Program-made: the position numbers and the translations under genes
Shown: in pieces, positions 13,216-22,940 of the stretch
Layout of the letters: every line of letters begins with the position of its first letter
Position numbering within the stretch: the first letter of the stretch is position 1
Notes under the pieces: model-generated
What the model saw: the letters and a program-made list of their open reading frames with translations, nothing else
Database searches by the model: none
Told to the model about the DNA's origin: nothing
From: an uncultured Synechococcus sp.
GTDB taxonomy: Bacteria > Cyanobacteriota > Cyanobacteriia > PCC-6307 > Cyanobiaceae
DNA: 64,000 bases
Direction of reading: 5' to 3'
Assembly: GCA_913057985.1 (NCBI GenBank)
Contig: CAJXPL010000012.1
Span: forward strand, 1-64,000

Positions 13216-15632
13216 TGACAGGCCCGGAAGGTGTTCACCGCAGTGATCGCCTCAGGGGTGCGGAACTGCAGACCACCGGAATACACCTGCTCGACAACCG
13301 CTGAGCAGATCGCTTGCGCCGTCTGCTTGTCTCCCATCAGCCGGTAGTAGCTGGCGATCCCGAAGTTGATCCCCGTCCACACCTCGAGCGGGTGGGTGCC
13401 ATTGGGATCCAAGGGCGTGCCATCGCGACGAAGACCATTGGCCACACCGAGGGATCCGCCATCGAAAGCCTCGAAGCAGGCCTCCTTCACCGCCTTCAAG
13501 GTGCTGCGGCTGTTGTTGTCGCTCACCACCGGCGGCAGGCCCAGGAGCCGTGCGTAGAAATCGCCGCAGAGCTGATCGGCCATCACCACCGGGGTGCCGC
13601 TCTCGGCATCAATGTCGTAGTACTCGCCGTTCCAGAGCAGCTTGTCGAAATTGCCTCGGGATTGCTCCAGCCAACCGCTGAATTCCCGTTGCTCAGCGGA
13701 GGTGTCGAGCCCGGTGCTGAGATGAAGCGTCTGGGCAATGGCCAGGGCTGCCTCAAGCGCAGCAATCCAGAGGGCACCGCAGTAGGCACTCACCCCTTTG
13801 AGGGGCCAGTCGTCGAAGGTCTGATCCGGAGCACCGCCGTTGTCGGGCAGGCCATCGTTGTTCACGTCGAAGGTCTTGAGGTAGCGCAGCGCCTCCACGG
13901 CCGCCGGCCAGCAATCAGCGAGGAAGCGGATGTCTTCACCACTGGGGGCGAGCTTGAAGGTGCGCCACACCTGCAGCACAAAGTCGCTGCCGAGGTCCTT
14001 CCAGAGGTTGCAGTCCTGATAAGCGGTGTAGTTGGTCGCATCCCAGGGGATCTCGTTGGGAGCCCCCAGGTCGTGGGGGGTGGCTCCTTTCACCTTGCGG
14101 TCAGCTTCCACCCGGCCCTTGCCCTGGGTGAAATACCAACCGATCGGGCGCTGGGTGGCATCTGCGGCCGGAATCGCCCGGGCAAAGCTGCGCAGCACGG
14201 CCTTGTCGAGTTCCGGCCAGAGCTGCAGCAGGGCCAGGGATCCATAGAGACGAACGTCAAGACTTTCGTACCAGGCGTAGTCAAGGCACTCGAGAACGCC
14301 GAAGCGACCGTAGGGATCCTCCGGTGATGCCGCACTCCAGAGACTGCCGCCACTGCAGAGGTCGTAGAGCTCATTGAACAGAGCCATCCGCAGCGGTTCC
14401 GGCAGGTCCTGGCGTTGCAGCACCGGCTGCTGCCAGGCCTCGATCTGCTGACGCCAACTGCGCCAGTCACGCAGCGCTTCAGCGGCGATGGCAACCGCCT
14501 GATTGGCATCCGCAGCAAAGAAATCGGTGTAGCGGCGCAGCGCATGACTGCCGGTAGCAAAAGCCGTCACAGGCAGGTCCCAGCTGATCACCAGCGGAAT
14601 CTCAATGCTCTGCCCAGGGACCAGCTGACACTGCACCGCCAGCGCAGCACTGAGGGGATCGTCGGATCCACTGCGTCGGTCGTTGTTGCTTTCAGGGATG
14701 GAGCCATCAGCACTGAAGCTGTCCCACAGCTCACGCCCATCACCGCTGGGATTCCAGCGACTGCAGCGCTGGATCGTCACACCGGGCTGCTCGGCTGTGG
14801 CAATGCACCACTGGCCCTCTCCTTCGGCAACGGGTTTGGAGATGTTGCCCTCCAGCACCACTCCCTTGAGGGAGCCATCATCAATGCAACGGTTGCGCTG
14901 GCCGGCGGTGTTGCCGATGGCCGGGGCGTAGTTGTGCTCGGGGCTGCCGTCATCGCGGAAGTGAACCTCCGCCGAGGCATCGGTGTTGGTGAACCAGCCG
15001 GTGGTGTTGCGCCAACTCAGCAGCAACGACAAATCCAGAGGCTGATCCGTGGGATTGCGCAGCGTCCAGACGAACACCGCCACCGGGTAGCTGGTGCGCT
15101 GGTAATCACCCGGCAGGATCGGGCTGAAGGCCTCACAACGCACCTCGGCGTCATACACTCCCTCATAGTTGGTCCAGCTGAGGGGGTAACGGGCGGAATA
15201 GGTGCCGGTGCTGCGATCCGGCGTGCTGGCCGGGTACCACTCCCAGGCCTTCAGCGGCTGGCCAGCCTCCGGCCGCGAGGCATCCCGATCCGGCTGAACC
15301 GCCAAGGCGTGGGAGCGCTTGCCGCGACCATTCCCTTCAAACAGAGCGAACTGGCAGTCGGGAAGCACCCCAAACCAGTGCTCGCCGCCATCGAGGTGCC
15401 AGAGGTTGATGTTGCCGTCGGGCGCCCGCCCGAAGCAGCCAGCTCCAAAGCCCCCCAGCGGCATGCCGTGGTTGGGGCCGTCGTCGAGGTTGCTGGCATA
15501 GCGAACCGTGTAGGGCTTGTCCCAGCCCAAGCCGAAGGGTCGGCTCCAGGAGGCCTCCGGTGGCTGCCAGCCCTTGGCTTGCTTGCCGCGACCCAGCAGG
15601 GAGTTCAGAGCGGACCAACCGAACGAAGCCAT
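13134..15632 (-). CDS. GH116 family glycoside hydrolase (glucosylceramidase/beta-glucosidase-like)
   Basis: 832 aa. The N-terminal part MGLPGG-like signature appears as NHGMPLGGFGAGCFGRAPDG (about residue 53), typical of GBA2-type GH116; the catalytic barrel includes the region WDATNYTAYQDCNLWKDLGS and DNGGAPDQTFDDWPLKG, and the C-terminal HPLEVWTGINFGIASYY. These proteins hydrolyse beta-glucosides or xylosides; the marine cyanobacterial substrate is unknown (possibly compatible solute or envelope glucoside). No signal peptide, so cytosolic. Overlaps the convergent AraC regulator by 82 bases. Confidence 0.9.
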   Translation of the reverse strand: MASFGWSALNSLLGRGKQAKGWQPPEASWSRPFGLGWDKPYTVRYASNLDDGPNHGMPLGGFGAGCFGRAPDGNINLWHLDGGEHWFGVLPDCQFALFEGNGRGKRSHALAVQPDRDASRPEAGQPLKAWEWYPASTPDRSTGTYSARYPLSWTNYEGVYDAEVRCEAFSPILPGDYQRTSYPVAVFVWTLRNPTDQPLDLSLLLSWRNTTGWFTNTDASAEVHFRDDGSPEHNYAPAIGNTAGQRNRCIDDGSLKGVVLEGNISKPVAEGEGQWCIATAEQPGVTIQRCSRWNPSGDGRELWDSFSADGSIPESNNDRRSGSDDPLSAALAVQCQLVPGQSIEIPLVISWDLPVTAFATGSHALRRYTDFFAADANQAVAIAAEALRDWRSWRQQIEAWQQPVLQRQDLPEPLRMALFNELYDLCSGGSLWSAASPEDPYGRFGVLECLDYAWYESLDVRLYGSLALLQLWPELDKAVLRSFARAIPAADATQRPIGWYFTQGKGRVEADRKVKGATPHDLGAPNEIPWDATNYTAYQDCNLWKDLGSDFVLQVWRTFKLAPSGEDIRFLADCWPAAVEALRYLKTFDVNNDGLPDNGGAPDQTFDDWPLKGVSAYCGALWIAALEAALAIAQTLHLSTGLDTSAEQREFSGWLEQSRGNFDKLLWNGEYYDIDAESGTPVVMADQLCGDFYARLLGLPPVVSDNNSRSTLKAVKEACFEAFDGGSLGVANGLRRDGTPLDPNGTHPLEVWTGINFGIASYYRLMGDKQTAQAICSAVVEQVYSGGLQFRTPEAITAVNTFRACHYLRAMAIWGLWATETDWTLIPGADAR

Positions 15633-15690
15633 GCAGGGGCCGAGAGTCGACCCAGATTGCCAGGTTTGACGCGATCAGCCAGCCGTTGAA

Positions 15691-15732
15691 ATCAGCCTGC
15701 AGACATCAGCCCGCAGACATCAGCCTGCAGAC
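15691..15732. repeat. Three tandem 14-bp repeats
   Basis: ATCAGCCTGCAGAC occurs at 15691-15704, with one change at 15705-15718, and exactly again at 15719-15732. It straddles the stop of the 80-aa gene. The unit is not a multiple of three, so a copy-number change would alter the C-terminus. Confidence 0.85.
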
Positions 15733-15962
15733 AGTGGTGAGGGATTGTCTTCGGCATCCAGCAGGGCATCCAAGGTGACCGCCGTGCGAACCAAGGCTTG
15801 ATAGCGATGCAGGCTGCGGCGGTTCTGGTCCAGCCAACGGCCGGGGGCCGTCCCCTCCAGGTCGGGCTGATCGGGATCGAGCAGGGGCAGATCGTTCTGC
15901 TGAGCAATCAAGGCAATCACAAGCTCGTGCAAGCGTTGGCGGCGATCGTGGGCTGGGGTCAT
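15720..15962 (-). CDS. Small hypothetical protein, 80 aa
   Basis: ATG overlaps the sulfotransferase stop as ATGA, so it is probably coupled. Helical, with Arg/His-rich start (MTPAHDRRQRLHELVIALIA) and a centre LEGTAPGRWLDQNRRSLHRYQ. No family known to me. Its end lies within the 14-bp tandem repeat. Confidence 0.6.
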   Translation of the reverse strand: MTPAHDRRQRLHELVIALIAQQNDLPLLDPDQPDLEGTAPGRWLDQNRRSLHRYQALVRTAVTLDALLDAEDNPSPLSAG

Positions 15963-17032
15963 GCCTCCTCCATCAGGTCGTTCAGGCGCTGTTCCGCCGT
16001 CAAGGGCAGCGTCACCGGATCAGCGATGTAGCTGCGGGCCTGAGCAATCCGCGCCTGCAGCGGGGCCTGCGTCAGTGGCCAGCTGCTGAGCCCGAGTTCG
16101 TCATAGATCCGTTTCACCGCAGCGAAGGGTTGGCGGATCAATGCCTCATAGGACACCTCCACCAACTGCCCCGCAGGAATCCGGTACCGAGACGCTTCAA
16201 AGGCCTCAAGCAGCTGGCGATTGGCCGCAACCGTTTCCTCCACCTGGGTAACGGCATCGGGCAGGGGCTGGAGGCCCACCAGTGAACCCAACCGCTGCTT
16301 CACCTGAACCAGCGAGCGGATCGAAGCCTGCCGATCACGGCGCAACAGCACAAAGCGCGCCCTGGGGAAGTGGCGCAGCACCAACTCCACCCGGGCGGAA
16401 TGGGCACTGTTCTTGATCAGCAGTCCCGTCTTTCCCTGCCCGTCATGGCACCAGGTGAGCTTGGTGAAGTGCAGCCACTGCCGCTCGAAGGCAGCGGAGG
16501 AACCCAGAACATTGCGCCGGAAAAACCAGGGATAGGAGAGGGGAAAGGCCATGCCCGCCATGTTGGTGTCGATGGTGAGTCGGGCCAGACCGATCTCATC
16601 CTCCTGGGGGTCAGCCGGACCCCAGGGCACCGCATCGATCGGCCGCTGCCGCGTCATCCACGCTTGGAGTGCCCAGCGAATCCAGGGTTTAAGCAGCAAG
16701 GCCACCTGCGGCGCCGTGGTGAGCGAATTGCGCGCCGTGGCCAGCGTGGGGTCACAGGCCAGCAACTGATGCAGATAGGTGGTGCCACTGCGCCAGTGGC
16801 CAATCACCACGATCGGGTCGTCAGGCAGTTCAGCCTTCCGCAAGCGGCGAGCCCACAGCCACGACTGCAGCCAAGCCAGGGGCTCCACCAGCAGCCCACT
16901 GAGTCCCATCACCAGGCCCACTCTCCAGCAGGAGAGGGCCGGGCGACGCAGCTGCAAGCCTCGAAGCAGCACCGCAGGACGCAGGAAGCCCCCAGCCACC
17001 AAGCGATCCACCAGCAGATCACCCCCTGCCAT
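15959..17032 (-). CDS. Sulfotransferase family protein
   Basis: Transfers sulfate from PAPS to an unknown acceptor. The 5'-phosphosulfate loop is VIGHWRSGTTYLHQLLACDP (about residue 75) and the 3'-phosphate site is around KNSAHSARVELVLRHFPRAR with FVLLRRDR. The frame is open to 17158, but that extension would run into the divergent cobL; the ATG at 17032 (MAGGDLLVDRLVAGG) gives 357 aa. One or two hydrophobic segments near residues 25-55 suggest membrane association. Confidence 0.88.
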   Translation of the reverse strand: MAGGDLLVDRLVAGGFLRPAVLLRGLQLRRPALSCWRVGLVMGLSGLLVEPLAWLQSWLWARRLRKAELPDDPIVVIGHWRSGTTYLHQLLACDPTLATARNSLTTAPQVALLLKPWIRWALQAWMTRQRPIDAVPWGPADPQEDEIGLARLTIDTNMAGMAFPLSYPWFFRRNVLGSSAAFERQWLHFTKLTWCHDGQGKTGLLIKNSAHSARVELVLRHFPRARFVLLRRDRQASIRSLVQVKQRLGSLVGLQPLPDAVTQVEETVAANRQLLEAFEASRYRIPAGQLVEVSYEALIRQPFAAVKRIYDELGLSSWPLTQAPLQARIAQARSYIADPVTLPLTAEQRLNDLMEEA

Positions 17033-17064
17033 GGCCCCACAAACCCTCACACCAGAATGACGGG

Positions 17065-18348
17065 ATGATCGATGTGATCGGCGCCGACGCCGGGGCACCC
17101 GCCTCGTTGCCCGCTCCACAGCAGACGCTGCTGCGGGCGGCCACCGTGATTGCAGCACCGCAGCGGTTGCAAGCAGCTCTGCAGGACTGGCTGGGGGACG
17201 CCAAGCCCGAGCTGATCAGCAGCGATGACCCGCGGGCTCTGGTGGACAGCCTGCAATCAAAAACGACTGATCAAACTGTGGTGGTGCTGGCCAGCGGCGA
17301 TCCGCTCTGGTTCGGCCTAGGGCGCATCCTTTGCGACCGCATCGGGGCAGAGCGGCTGCGGTTTCATCCCGCCCCCACATCTCTGCAGCTGGCTTTCGCC
17401 CGCATCGGGCGCCCCTGGCAGGACGCCGACTGGGTGAGCCTGCACGGACGGGACCCCGAAATCCTGGCCAGCACCCTGCAGAAGCGACCGGCGGCCCTGG
17501 CGGTGCTGACGGACCCGAACCAGGGGGGCGCCGGCACCGTGCAGCAGATGTTGCGCAGCAGCGGCCTGGAGGCCAGCACAGACCTGTGGCTCTGCGAAAA
17601 CCTCGGCCACCCCGATGAACGGGTGCAGCTGATCGCCCCACACGCCGCACTACCAACAGATCTGCAGCCGCTGCTGATTGCACTGCTGATCGCCCGCGAA
17701 CCGGCCGCACCGGATCCGCATCAGCTGCCACTGTTCGGGCTCGATGACGGGCTCTACCTGCAGCACAGCGATCACCCCGGATTGATGACCAAGCGGGAGG
17801 TGCGCATCCAACTGCTGGCCGAACTCGCCTTGCCGCTGCTGGGCGTGCTCTGGGATCTGGGGGCCGGCACCGGCAGCGTTGGTCTCGAGGCGCTGCGCCT
17901 GCGCCCAGGGCTGCAACTGCTGGCGGTGGAACGCCGCGCCGGTGGCGCGAAACTGATCCAACGCAATGCACAACGGCTCGGCGTCAGCCCTGCGGCGGTA
18001 CTGGAGGCTGACGCCACCACGGTGCTGAACGGCGAGCTCCCGAGCCAGCTCAGCCAGCCTGACCGGGTTCTGCTCGGGGGCGGGGGCGCCCAACGGGAGC
18101 GCTTGCTGCAGGACGTGCTCGCCCGGTTGCGGCCTGGAGGTGTTGTGGTGATTCCCCTGGCGAGCATCGAGGCCTTGGCCAGCGTTCGGCCACTGCTCGA
18201 GAACGCTGGATTGGCCGTGCGCGTGCAGCAACTGCAGGCCTGGCGGGGACAACCGCTGGGGGATGGCACCCGCCTGGCTCCGATGAACCCCACCTTGATC
18301 GTGACGGGAACGAAGCCGGCTCAAGCCGGCTTCAAGGGGAAGACTTGA
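17065..18348 (+). CDS. cobL: Precorrin-6Y C5,15-methyltransferase, CbiE-CbiT fusion
   Basis: Corrin ring methylations at C5 and C15 plus decarboxylation in cobalamin (or pseudocobalamin) synthesis. Residues 1-200 are the CbiE tetrapyrrole methylase (IDVIGADAGAPASLP start, VVVLASGDPLWFGLGR, DWVSLHGRD); residues 230-420 are CbiT with the SAM-binding GxGxG (LWDLGAGTGSVGLEAL) and GGGGAQ. 427 aa is normal for CobL. The 3' end carries a perfect inverted repeat (18311-18332) and overlaps the convergent DUF192 gene by 17 bases. Confidence 0.94.
   Translation: MIDVIGADAGAPASLPAPQQTLLRAATVIAAPQRLQAALQDWLGDAKPELISSDDPRALVDSLQSKTTDQTVVVLASGDPLWFGLGRILCDRIGAERLRFHPAPTSLQLAFARIGRPWQDADWVSLHGRDPEILASTLQKRPAALAVLTDPNQGGAGTVQQMLRSSGLEASTDLWLCENLGHPDERVQLIAPHAALPTDLQPLLIALLIAREPAAPDPHQLPLFGLDDGLYLQHSDHPGLMTKREVRIQLLAELALPLLGVLWDLGAGTGSVGLEALRLRPGLQLLAVERRAGGAKLIQRNAQRLGVSPAAVLEADATTVLNGELPSQLSQPDRVLLGGGGAQRERLLQDVLARLRPGGVVVIPLASIEALASVRPLLENAGLAVRVQQLQAWRGQPLGDGTRLAPMNPTLIVTGTKPAQAGFKGKT
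18311..18332. other. Perfect inverted repeat between convergent genes
   Basis: GAAGCCGGCT and AGCCGGCTTC separated by two bases, at the shared end of cobL and the DUF192 gene. No T-run follows on either strand, so it may be a transcript-end hairpin rather than a classic terminator. Confidence 0.45.
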
Positions 18349-18775
18349 GCGGGGTGATCCGAACCGGATCGCCGATGCCAATCCCAAGCCGCTGCGCCTC
18401 ACCGGCACCGATCTCAATCACCGCATCAACAAAATCAGCCCGTCCATTGCCGTCGGCATCGGCGGCGTAGGAGCGACAGGGCAGGGCAGAGCAGGTGGGA
18501 ACGGCAGGCACCAGATCAAGCACCCGCCCATCGCGCACAAAGATCATGTCCAGTGGCGCAAGGGTGTTGAACATCCAAAAGCTCACCGGCTGCGGGGTGG
18601 AGAAGGGGAACCACATCCCGCGCAAGGGCGGCAGAGCCGGCCTCTGCATCAAGCCCAGCCGCTGCTGTTCCGGACTGCGGGCCACCTCGAGATCAATGCA
18701 ACGCTGCTGGGCCACGCACCAGCGGGCCCCAATTGACAGCCACTGCGGCGGTGACTCAGGGGGCAGAGCATCCAT
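18332..18775 (-). CDS. DUF192 family protein
   Basis: 147 aa. The DUF192 core is clear: LEVARSPEQQRLGLMQRP, GMWFPFSTPQPVSFWMFNTL (the F/M-W-M-x-N-T signature), DMIFVRDGRVLDL and a C-terminal IEIGAGEAQRLGIGIGDPVRI. Family members are small, often exported beta-barrels of unknown role; no clear signal peptide is visible here. Third gene of the nadK operon, 6 bases after the regulator. Confidence 0.88.
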   Translation of the reverse strand: MDALPPESPPQWLSIGARWCVAQQRCIDLEVARSPEQQRLGLMQRPALPPLRGMWFPFSTPQPVSFWMFNTLAPLDMIFVRDGRVLDLVPAVPTCSALPCRSYAADADGNGRADFVDAVIEIGAGEAQRLGIGIGDPVRITPLKSSP

Positions 18776-18781
18776 GGCCGC

Positions 18782-19459
18782 TCAAGCCTCCGGCAACACC
18801 TGCCCGAGGCAATAGCCCCGGCCGCGCACGGTGTGCAGCAAACGACGCTCACCACCGGCCTCCAGCTTCTGACGCAGGTAGCGCACGTACACCTCAACAA
18901 CATTGCTGCTGGAACGCTCCCCCTGCCACACCTCCTGAAGCAGCAGCTCGCGGCTCAAGACCTGGCCACGCCGCCGCCGCAGCACCTGCAACAGCATAAA
19001 TTCCCTGGCCGTCAACGCCACCACACGGTCTCCCCGCCGCACCGTTCGGTTGGTTGGATCAACGCTGAGATCGTCCAGCTCAAGCAGCGCCGGTCGCTGC
19101 CCTGAGCGCTGTTGAATCGTGCGGTGCAGGCGCAGACGCAGCAGCAGATCGCTGGGCCCGATCTCCGAGAGCCAGAAATCATCGACACCGCTTCCCAGGC
19201 AGGAGGCGCGAGCCTCAACGCTGTCGCGTTCCAGATCAAGCAGGATCGGCATGGCCCCGAAACGGCTGCGCAGATCTTGAATCAATGCGGCCTGATCGGC
19301 CGCCAGCACAGCGGCCACTGGCGATTCACCCGGTTCAGGGGCATGGGCCGAGGGCCCGGCACTGAGCCAATTCACTGTAGCGTAGCCCGATGCAGCCAGT
19401 CGGGGCGCCAGCGACACCGCCGAAGGTCCTGCCAACAGCAACAGGGGAACAGCGTTCAT
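18782..19459 (-). CDS. OmpR-type regulator with degenerate receiver
   Basis: 225 aa from the ATG at 19459, which overlaps the nadK stop as ATGA. The C-terminal winged helix is intact: [49 protein letters not shown] and RGRGYCLG. The N-terminal receiver-like half is altered: the segment that normally holds the phospho-accepting Asp reads [16 protein letters not shown], and the conserved Lys region reads [12 protein letters not shown], with no KP. It probably binds DNA without classical phosphorylation, or is gated by another signal. Target genes unknown. Confidence 0.85.
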   Translation of the reverse strand: MNAVPLLLLAGPSAVSLAPRLAASGYATVNWLSAGPSAHAPEPGESPVAAVLAADQAALIQDLRSRFGAMPILLDLERDSVEARASCLGSGVDDFWLSEIGPSDLLLRLRLHRTIQQRSGQRPALLELDDLSVDPTNRTVRRGDRVVALTAREFMLLQVLRRRRGQVLSRELLLQEVWQGERSSSNVVEVYVRYLRQKLEAGGERRLLHTVRGRGYCLGQVLPEA

Positions 19460-20394
19460 TCCCGCTCGGGCTTGGCGATATGGGGCAGGCCCCAACCCAA
19501 TTTGTTGCGCAGCACCTGGAAGAACTCATGGTCGGCGAGGCGCACAAAGCGCACCGGGTGATCGCTGCGGCGGATCAGCACCCGATCTTCCGGCCAGACG
19601 TAGCAACCGGCACTGCCGTCCACCACCATCATCAGCCGCTCCGGCGTGGCGGGAAAAATCGTGACGGGTTCACGGTCGCTGAACACCAGGGCGCGGGAGG
19701 CCAGGGAATGGGGCGCGATCGGGGTGAGTTGCAGCACCGGACAATCCGGCGTGATCACCGGCCCTCCGGAGCTGAGGGCGTAGGCCGTGGATCCCGTCGG
19801 CGTGGAGAGGATCACACCATCGGCGGCAATATCCACCGGGGCGTGGCGGCCGATGGCGATCTCGAAGTGACACATGCTCGTGAGCGGCTCACGGTGCAGG
19901 GCCATTTCGTTGAGGGACAGCGCCTCCCAGCGGCGCTGATCGCCTCGCATCACACTCACCACGAGGTTGCTGCGTTCCTCGATCGTCCATTGCTGGGTGA
20001 GCACCACATCGAGGGCCCGGTCCAGATCATCGAGATAGGCCTCGGCCAGGAACCCCAGATGGCCGGTGTTGATCGTGAGAATCGGAATCCCCACAGGGGC
20101 GGTCTGCCGCGCGGCGGAGAGCACCGTGCCATCACCCCCCAGCACGATGGCCAACACCATCGATTGATCGAAGCCCTTGGGCACACAGGCGCTGTACCCC
20201 CGCAGCCGCAGGTGCTGATCAGGGTTGGCAAAGCCCACCATGCCCCCGGCACTGCTGGCCCGCTCCACGGCATGGCCGGCTGCCTCCAGGCGCTGCTGAA
20301 TCGCGTCCGCCGTCTGCACCGCCAGCGGCTTGCCGTCATTGACGATCAGTCCGATCAGGGGCACTGATCCACGACGGGTAGAGGGCAACCTCAC
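19456..20394 (-). CDS. nadK: NAD kinase
   Basis: Makes NADP+ from NAD+ and ATP (or polyphosphate). Signature motifs: [13 protein letters not shown] (GGDG), [11 protein letters not shown], the NE/D pair in [10 protein letters not shown] and [35 protein letters not shown]. 312 aa from the first ATG; a shorter start near [12 protein letters not shown] is also possible. Followed directly by the atypical regulator, so NADP supply and that regulator share a transcript. Confidence 0.95.
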   Translation of the reverse strand: MRLPSTRRGSVPLIGLIVNDGKPLAVQTADAIQQRLEAAGHAVERASSAGGMVGFANPDQHLRLRGYSACVPKGFDQSMVLAIVLGGDGTVLSAARQTAPVGIPILTINTGHLGFLAEAYLDDLDRALDVVLTQQWTIEERSNLVVSVMRGDQRRWEALSLNEMALHREPLTSMCHFEIAIGRHAPVDIAADGVILSTPTGSTAYALSSGGPVITPDCPVLQLTPIAPHSLASRALVFSDREPVTIFPATPERLMMVVDGSAGCYVWPEDRVLIRRSDHPVRFVRLADHEFFQVLRNKLGWGLPHIAKPERE

Positions 20395-20452
20395 CCTATG
20401 GGACGCGCGAGAACTGAACGACGCTCAGTAACGAAGTAACGAAGGTTCCTGA

Positions 20453-21460
20453 TCAGAACTGCTCGAGGAAGCGCAGATCGCTGGTGTACAGGCGGCGGAT
20501 GTCGTCAATACCATGGCGCACCATGCAGAAGCGCTCCACCCCAAGGCCCGCGGCGAAACCGCTGTAGCGCTCGGGATCGAGGCCCAGCCCTTCCAACACG
20601 GCAGGATCCACCATGCCGCAGCCCATCACCTCAAGCCAGCGGCCGCGCCACTGAACATCCACCTCGGCGGAGGGCTCGGTGAAGGGGAAATAACTGGCCC
20701 GGAAGCGCACCGGCAGATCACCGAAGAAGGCCTTGAGGAAGGCCATCACCGTGCCGCGCAGGTGGCTGAAATCGAGGCCTTCATCAATGGCCAGCACCTC
20801 CACCTGGTGGAACACCGGCGAGTGGGTGGCATCAACGGCATCACGGCGATAGACCCGACCGGGAGCCACGATCCGCACCGGAGGCGGGTTCTCTTCGAGG
20901 TGGCGGATCTGAACCGGGGAGGTGTGGGTCCGCATCAGCAGGTCACCACCCAAATAGAAAGTGTCCTGCATGTCCCGGGCCGGATGGTCCTCGGGGATGT
21001 TCAGGGCCGTGAAGTTGTAGTGGTCCCGCTCCACCTCAGGCCCCTCGGCCACGCTGTAGCCGAGGCCCAGGAACAGATCGACGATCTCTTCAGTGGTGGT
21101 GATCAGGGGATGGCGATGCCCCATCCGCACCCCTGAAGCCGGAGCGGTGACATCGAGGCTTTCTCTGGCGATGCGCTCCGCCATGGCCGCCTGCTTCACG
21201 GCCTGCAACCGCTCACCCAACAGCGACTGCACCTGCGTTTTCAGCACGTTGGCGCGCTGACCCACAAGGGGACGCTCCTGACCGGGCAGCTTGCCCATCG
21301 CCCCAAGCACTCCGGAGATGCGGCCCTTCTTGCCCAGCAGCCCGACCCGCAGTTGCTCCAGCGCATCGGCATCGGCCGCTTCGGCGATCTCCGCCGCAGC
21401 CTGCTGCTCGAGGGCATCGAGTTGATCGGTGAGCTGCTGCAGGGTGACCGGTGCGCTCAC
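20453..21460 (-). CDS. pheS: Phenylalanyl-tRNA synthetase alpha subunit
   Basis: 335 aa class II synthetase subunit, works with PheT (not in the window). N-terminal coiled coil (residues 1-90), then the catalytic core: [35 protein letters not shown], motif 2 [20 protein letters not shown] and motif 3 [12 protein letters not shown] ... [13 protein letters not shown]. Complete. Confidence 0.96.
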   Translation of the reverse strand: MSAPVTLQQLTDQLDALEQQAAAEIAEAADADALEQLRVGLLGKKGRISGVLGAMGKLPGQERPLVGQRANVLKTQVQSLLGERLQAVKQAAMAERIARESLDVTAPASGVRMGHRHPLITTTEEIVDLFLGLGYSVAEGPEVERDHYNFTALNIPEDHPARDMQDTFYLGGDLLMRTHTSPVQIRHLEENPPPVRIVAPGRVYRRDAVDATHSPVFHQVEVLAIDEGLDFSHLRGTVMAFLKAFFGDLPVRFRASYFPFTEPSAEVDVQWRGRWLEVMGCGMVDPAVLEGLGLDPERYSGFAAGLGVERFCMVRHGIDDIRRLYTSDLRFLEQF

Positions 21461-21531
21461 ATGGATGGAACAGACAGCTGCCGACTGTAAGCAGCCGTGC
21501 CGCTTAGGTTCACCTGAGTGCGAATGACCCC

Positions 21532-22341
21532 ATGGCCCCGCTGCGGATCCTGATCAGCAATGACGATGGGGTCTTCGCCGACGGCATCCGAACCCTGGCC
21601 GCCGCAGCGGCAGCCCGCGGCCACCACGTGACGGTGGTCTGCCCGGATCAGGAACGTTCGGCCACAGGCCATGGCCTCACCCTGCAGACCCCCATACGCG
21701 CCGAGCGGGCCGATGAACTGTTCGCCCCAGGGGTCACCGCCTGGGCCTGCAGTGGCACCCCCGCCGACTGCATGAAGCTGGCCCTGTTCGAACTGGTGAA
21801 GGAGAAGCCAGACCTGGTGCTCTCCGGCATCAATCACGGCCCCAACCTGGGAACCGATGTGTTCTGCTCCGGCACTGTTGCCGCAGCGATGGAAGGCACC
21901 CTTGAGGGCATTCGTTCCCTGGCGGTGAGCAGCGCCTGCTTCCAGTGGCGTCAGTTCCAGGCGGCCGCCGATCTTGCCCTTGAGGTGAGTGAACAGGCCA
22001 TCGCCGACCAGTGGCCCGACAACCTGCTGCTCAACCTCAACATCCCCCCCTGTGCCCGGGAGGAGATGGGAGCACTGCGCTGGACCCGTCTCTCGATCCG
22101 GCGCTACGACGAGCAATTCAGCCGTCGGGAAGACCCCCGTGGCCGCGCCTACTACTGGCTGGCCGGAGAAGCCGTGCAGGATCTGGAATCAGCCGGAGAA
22201 GGCCCAAGGGATTGGCCCAGTGATGTGGCCCAGATCCATGCCAATTCACCATCACTCACACCGATCCAGCCCGACCTGTTCTGGCGGGGCCCCCTCAGCG
22301 GACTGCCGCAGCTCAAGCTCAAGGATCAACTGGTGCGGTAA
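21532..22341 (+). CDS. surE: 5'-nucleotidase SurE
   Basis: Metal-dependent nucleoside monophosphatase and exopolyphosphatase of stationary-phase survival type. N-terminal metal site [14 protein letters not shown], phosphate loop [27 protein letters not shown] and the family signature [12 protein letters not shown]. 269 aa, complete. Its end overlaps the convergent DUF3611 gene by 16 bases. Confidence 0.95.
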   Translation: MAPLRILISNDDGVFADGIRTLAAAAAARGHHVTVVCPDQERSATGHGLTLQTPIRAERADELFAPGVTAWACSGTPADCMKLALFELVKEKPDLVLSGINHGPNLGTDVFCSGTVAAAMEGTLEGIRSLAVSSACFQWRQFQAAADLALEVSEQAIADQWPDNLLLNLNIPPCAREEMGALRWTRLSIRRYDEQFSRREDPRGRAYYWLAGEAVQDLESAGEGPRDWPSDVAQIHANSPSLTPIQPDLFWRGPLSGLPQLKLKDQLVR

Positions 22342-22886
22342 ACCCGCTGCAGCAACCAGAGGGAGAACACCACCCCGATCAGGTGGGCGAACAGCACCTG
22401 GGTGTTGCTGAGCACAGACAGCATTTCCAGGGAGGTGATCGCCAGGTTGTCGGCCATGCCACGGCCGCCGATGGCAATGCCGGGAGTCTGCATCGAGGCC
22501 TGCACGAACAGGCTGCCGGCGAGGGCCTGATAGCCGATGGTGGCGAAGGTGAGGCCCAGGAGATCCGCCAACAGCCCCCGTTTGATCAGCCGCGCCACCT
22601 CGCCCCGACTGGGACGGGCCGCACTATCGATCGCCCGACCGGTCCGCACGATCAGCCAACCCTGCCAGAGGCTGAACAGCAGCACGAGAAAGGCCAGGGA
22701 CGTGAGCGACAAGCCAGGCCCCAGGCCCACAGCACGTTCGGAATTTCGAGCCAGGCTGCCGCCGATGTTGTTGAACAGCAGAACGCCCACCACAACGATG
22801 CCGAGGACCACCTGGATCCAGAACCGGATCCATCCCATCCGACGCACGCCGAACGACAACTTCTGGAAATCGAGGCGGTCTGGCAT
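22326..22886 (-). CDS. DUF3611 family membrane protein
   Basis: 186 aa with four membrane helices (about 20-45, 60-80, 110-130, 155-180). The pattern ([59 protein letters not shown]) matches the plant/cyanobacterial DUF3611 family, found in thylakoid or envelope membranes. Function unknown. Confidence 0.88.
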   Translation of the reverse strand: MPDRLDFQKLSFGVRRMGWIRFWIQVVLGIVVVGVLLFNNIGGSLARNSERAVGLGPGLSLTSLAFLVLLFSLWQGWLIVRTGRAIDSAARPSRGEVARLIKRGLLADLLGLTFATIGYQALAGSLFVQASMQTPGIAIGGRGMADNLAITSLEMLSVLSNTQVLFAHLIGVVFSLWLLQRVYRTS

Positions 22887-22940
22887 GCCCTGGTGCTCTG
22901 TCGTTCAAACTTGCCACCAAAGCGCACCTTCCGCACCTAC

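Noticed and set aside
13314-15689. Plus-strand frames of 337 and 424 codons opposite the GH116 gene
   Set aside because: His/Gln/Arg/Gly-rich shadow composition; the opposite strand encodes a full enzyme.
22383-22940. N-terminal 186-codon extension of ribF
   Set aside because: It is antisense to the DUF3611 gene and has shadow composition; RibF homology starts at about 22941.
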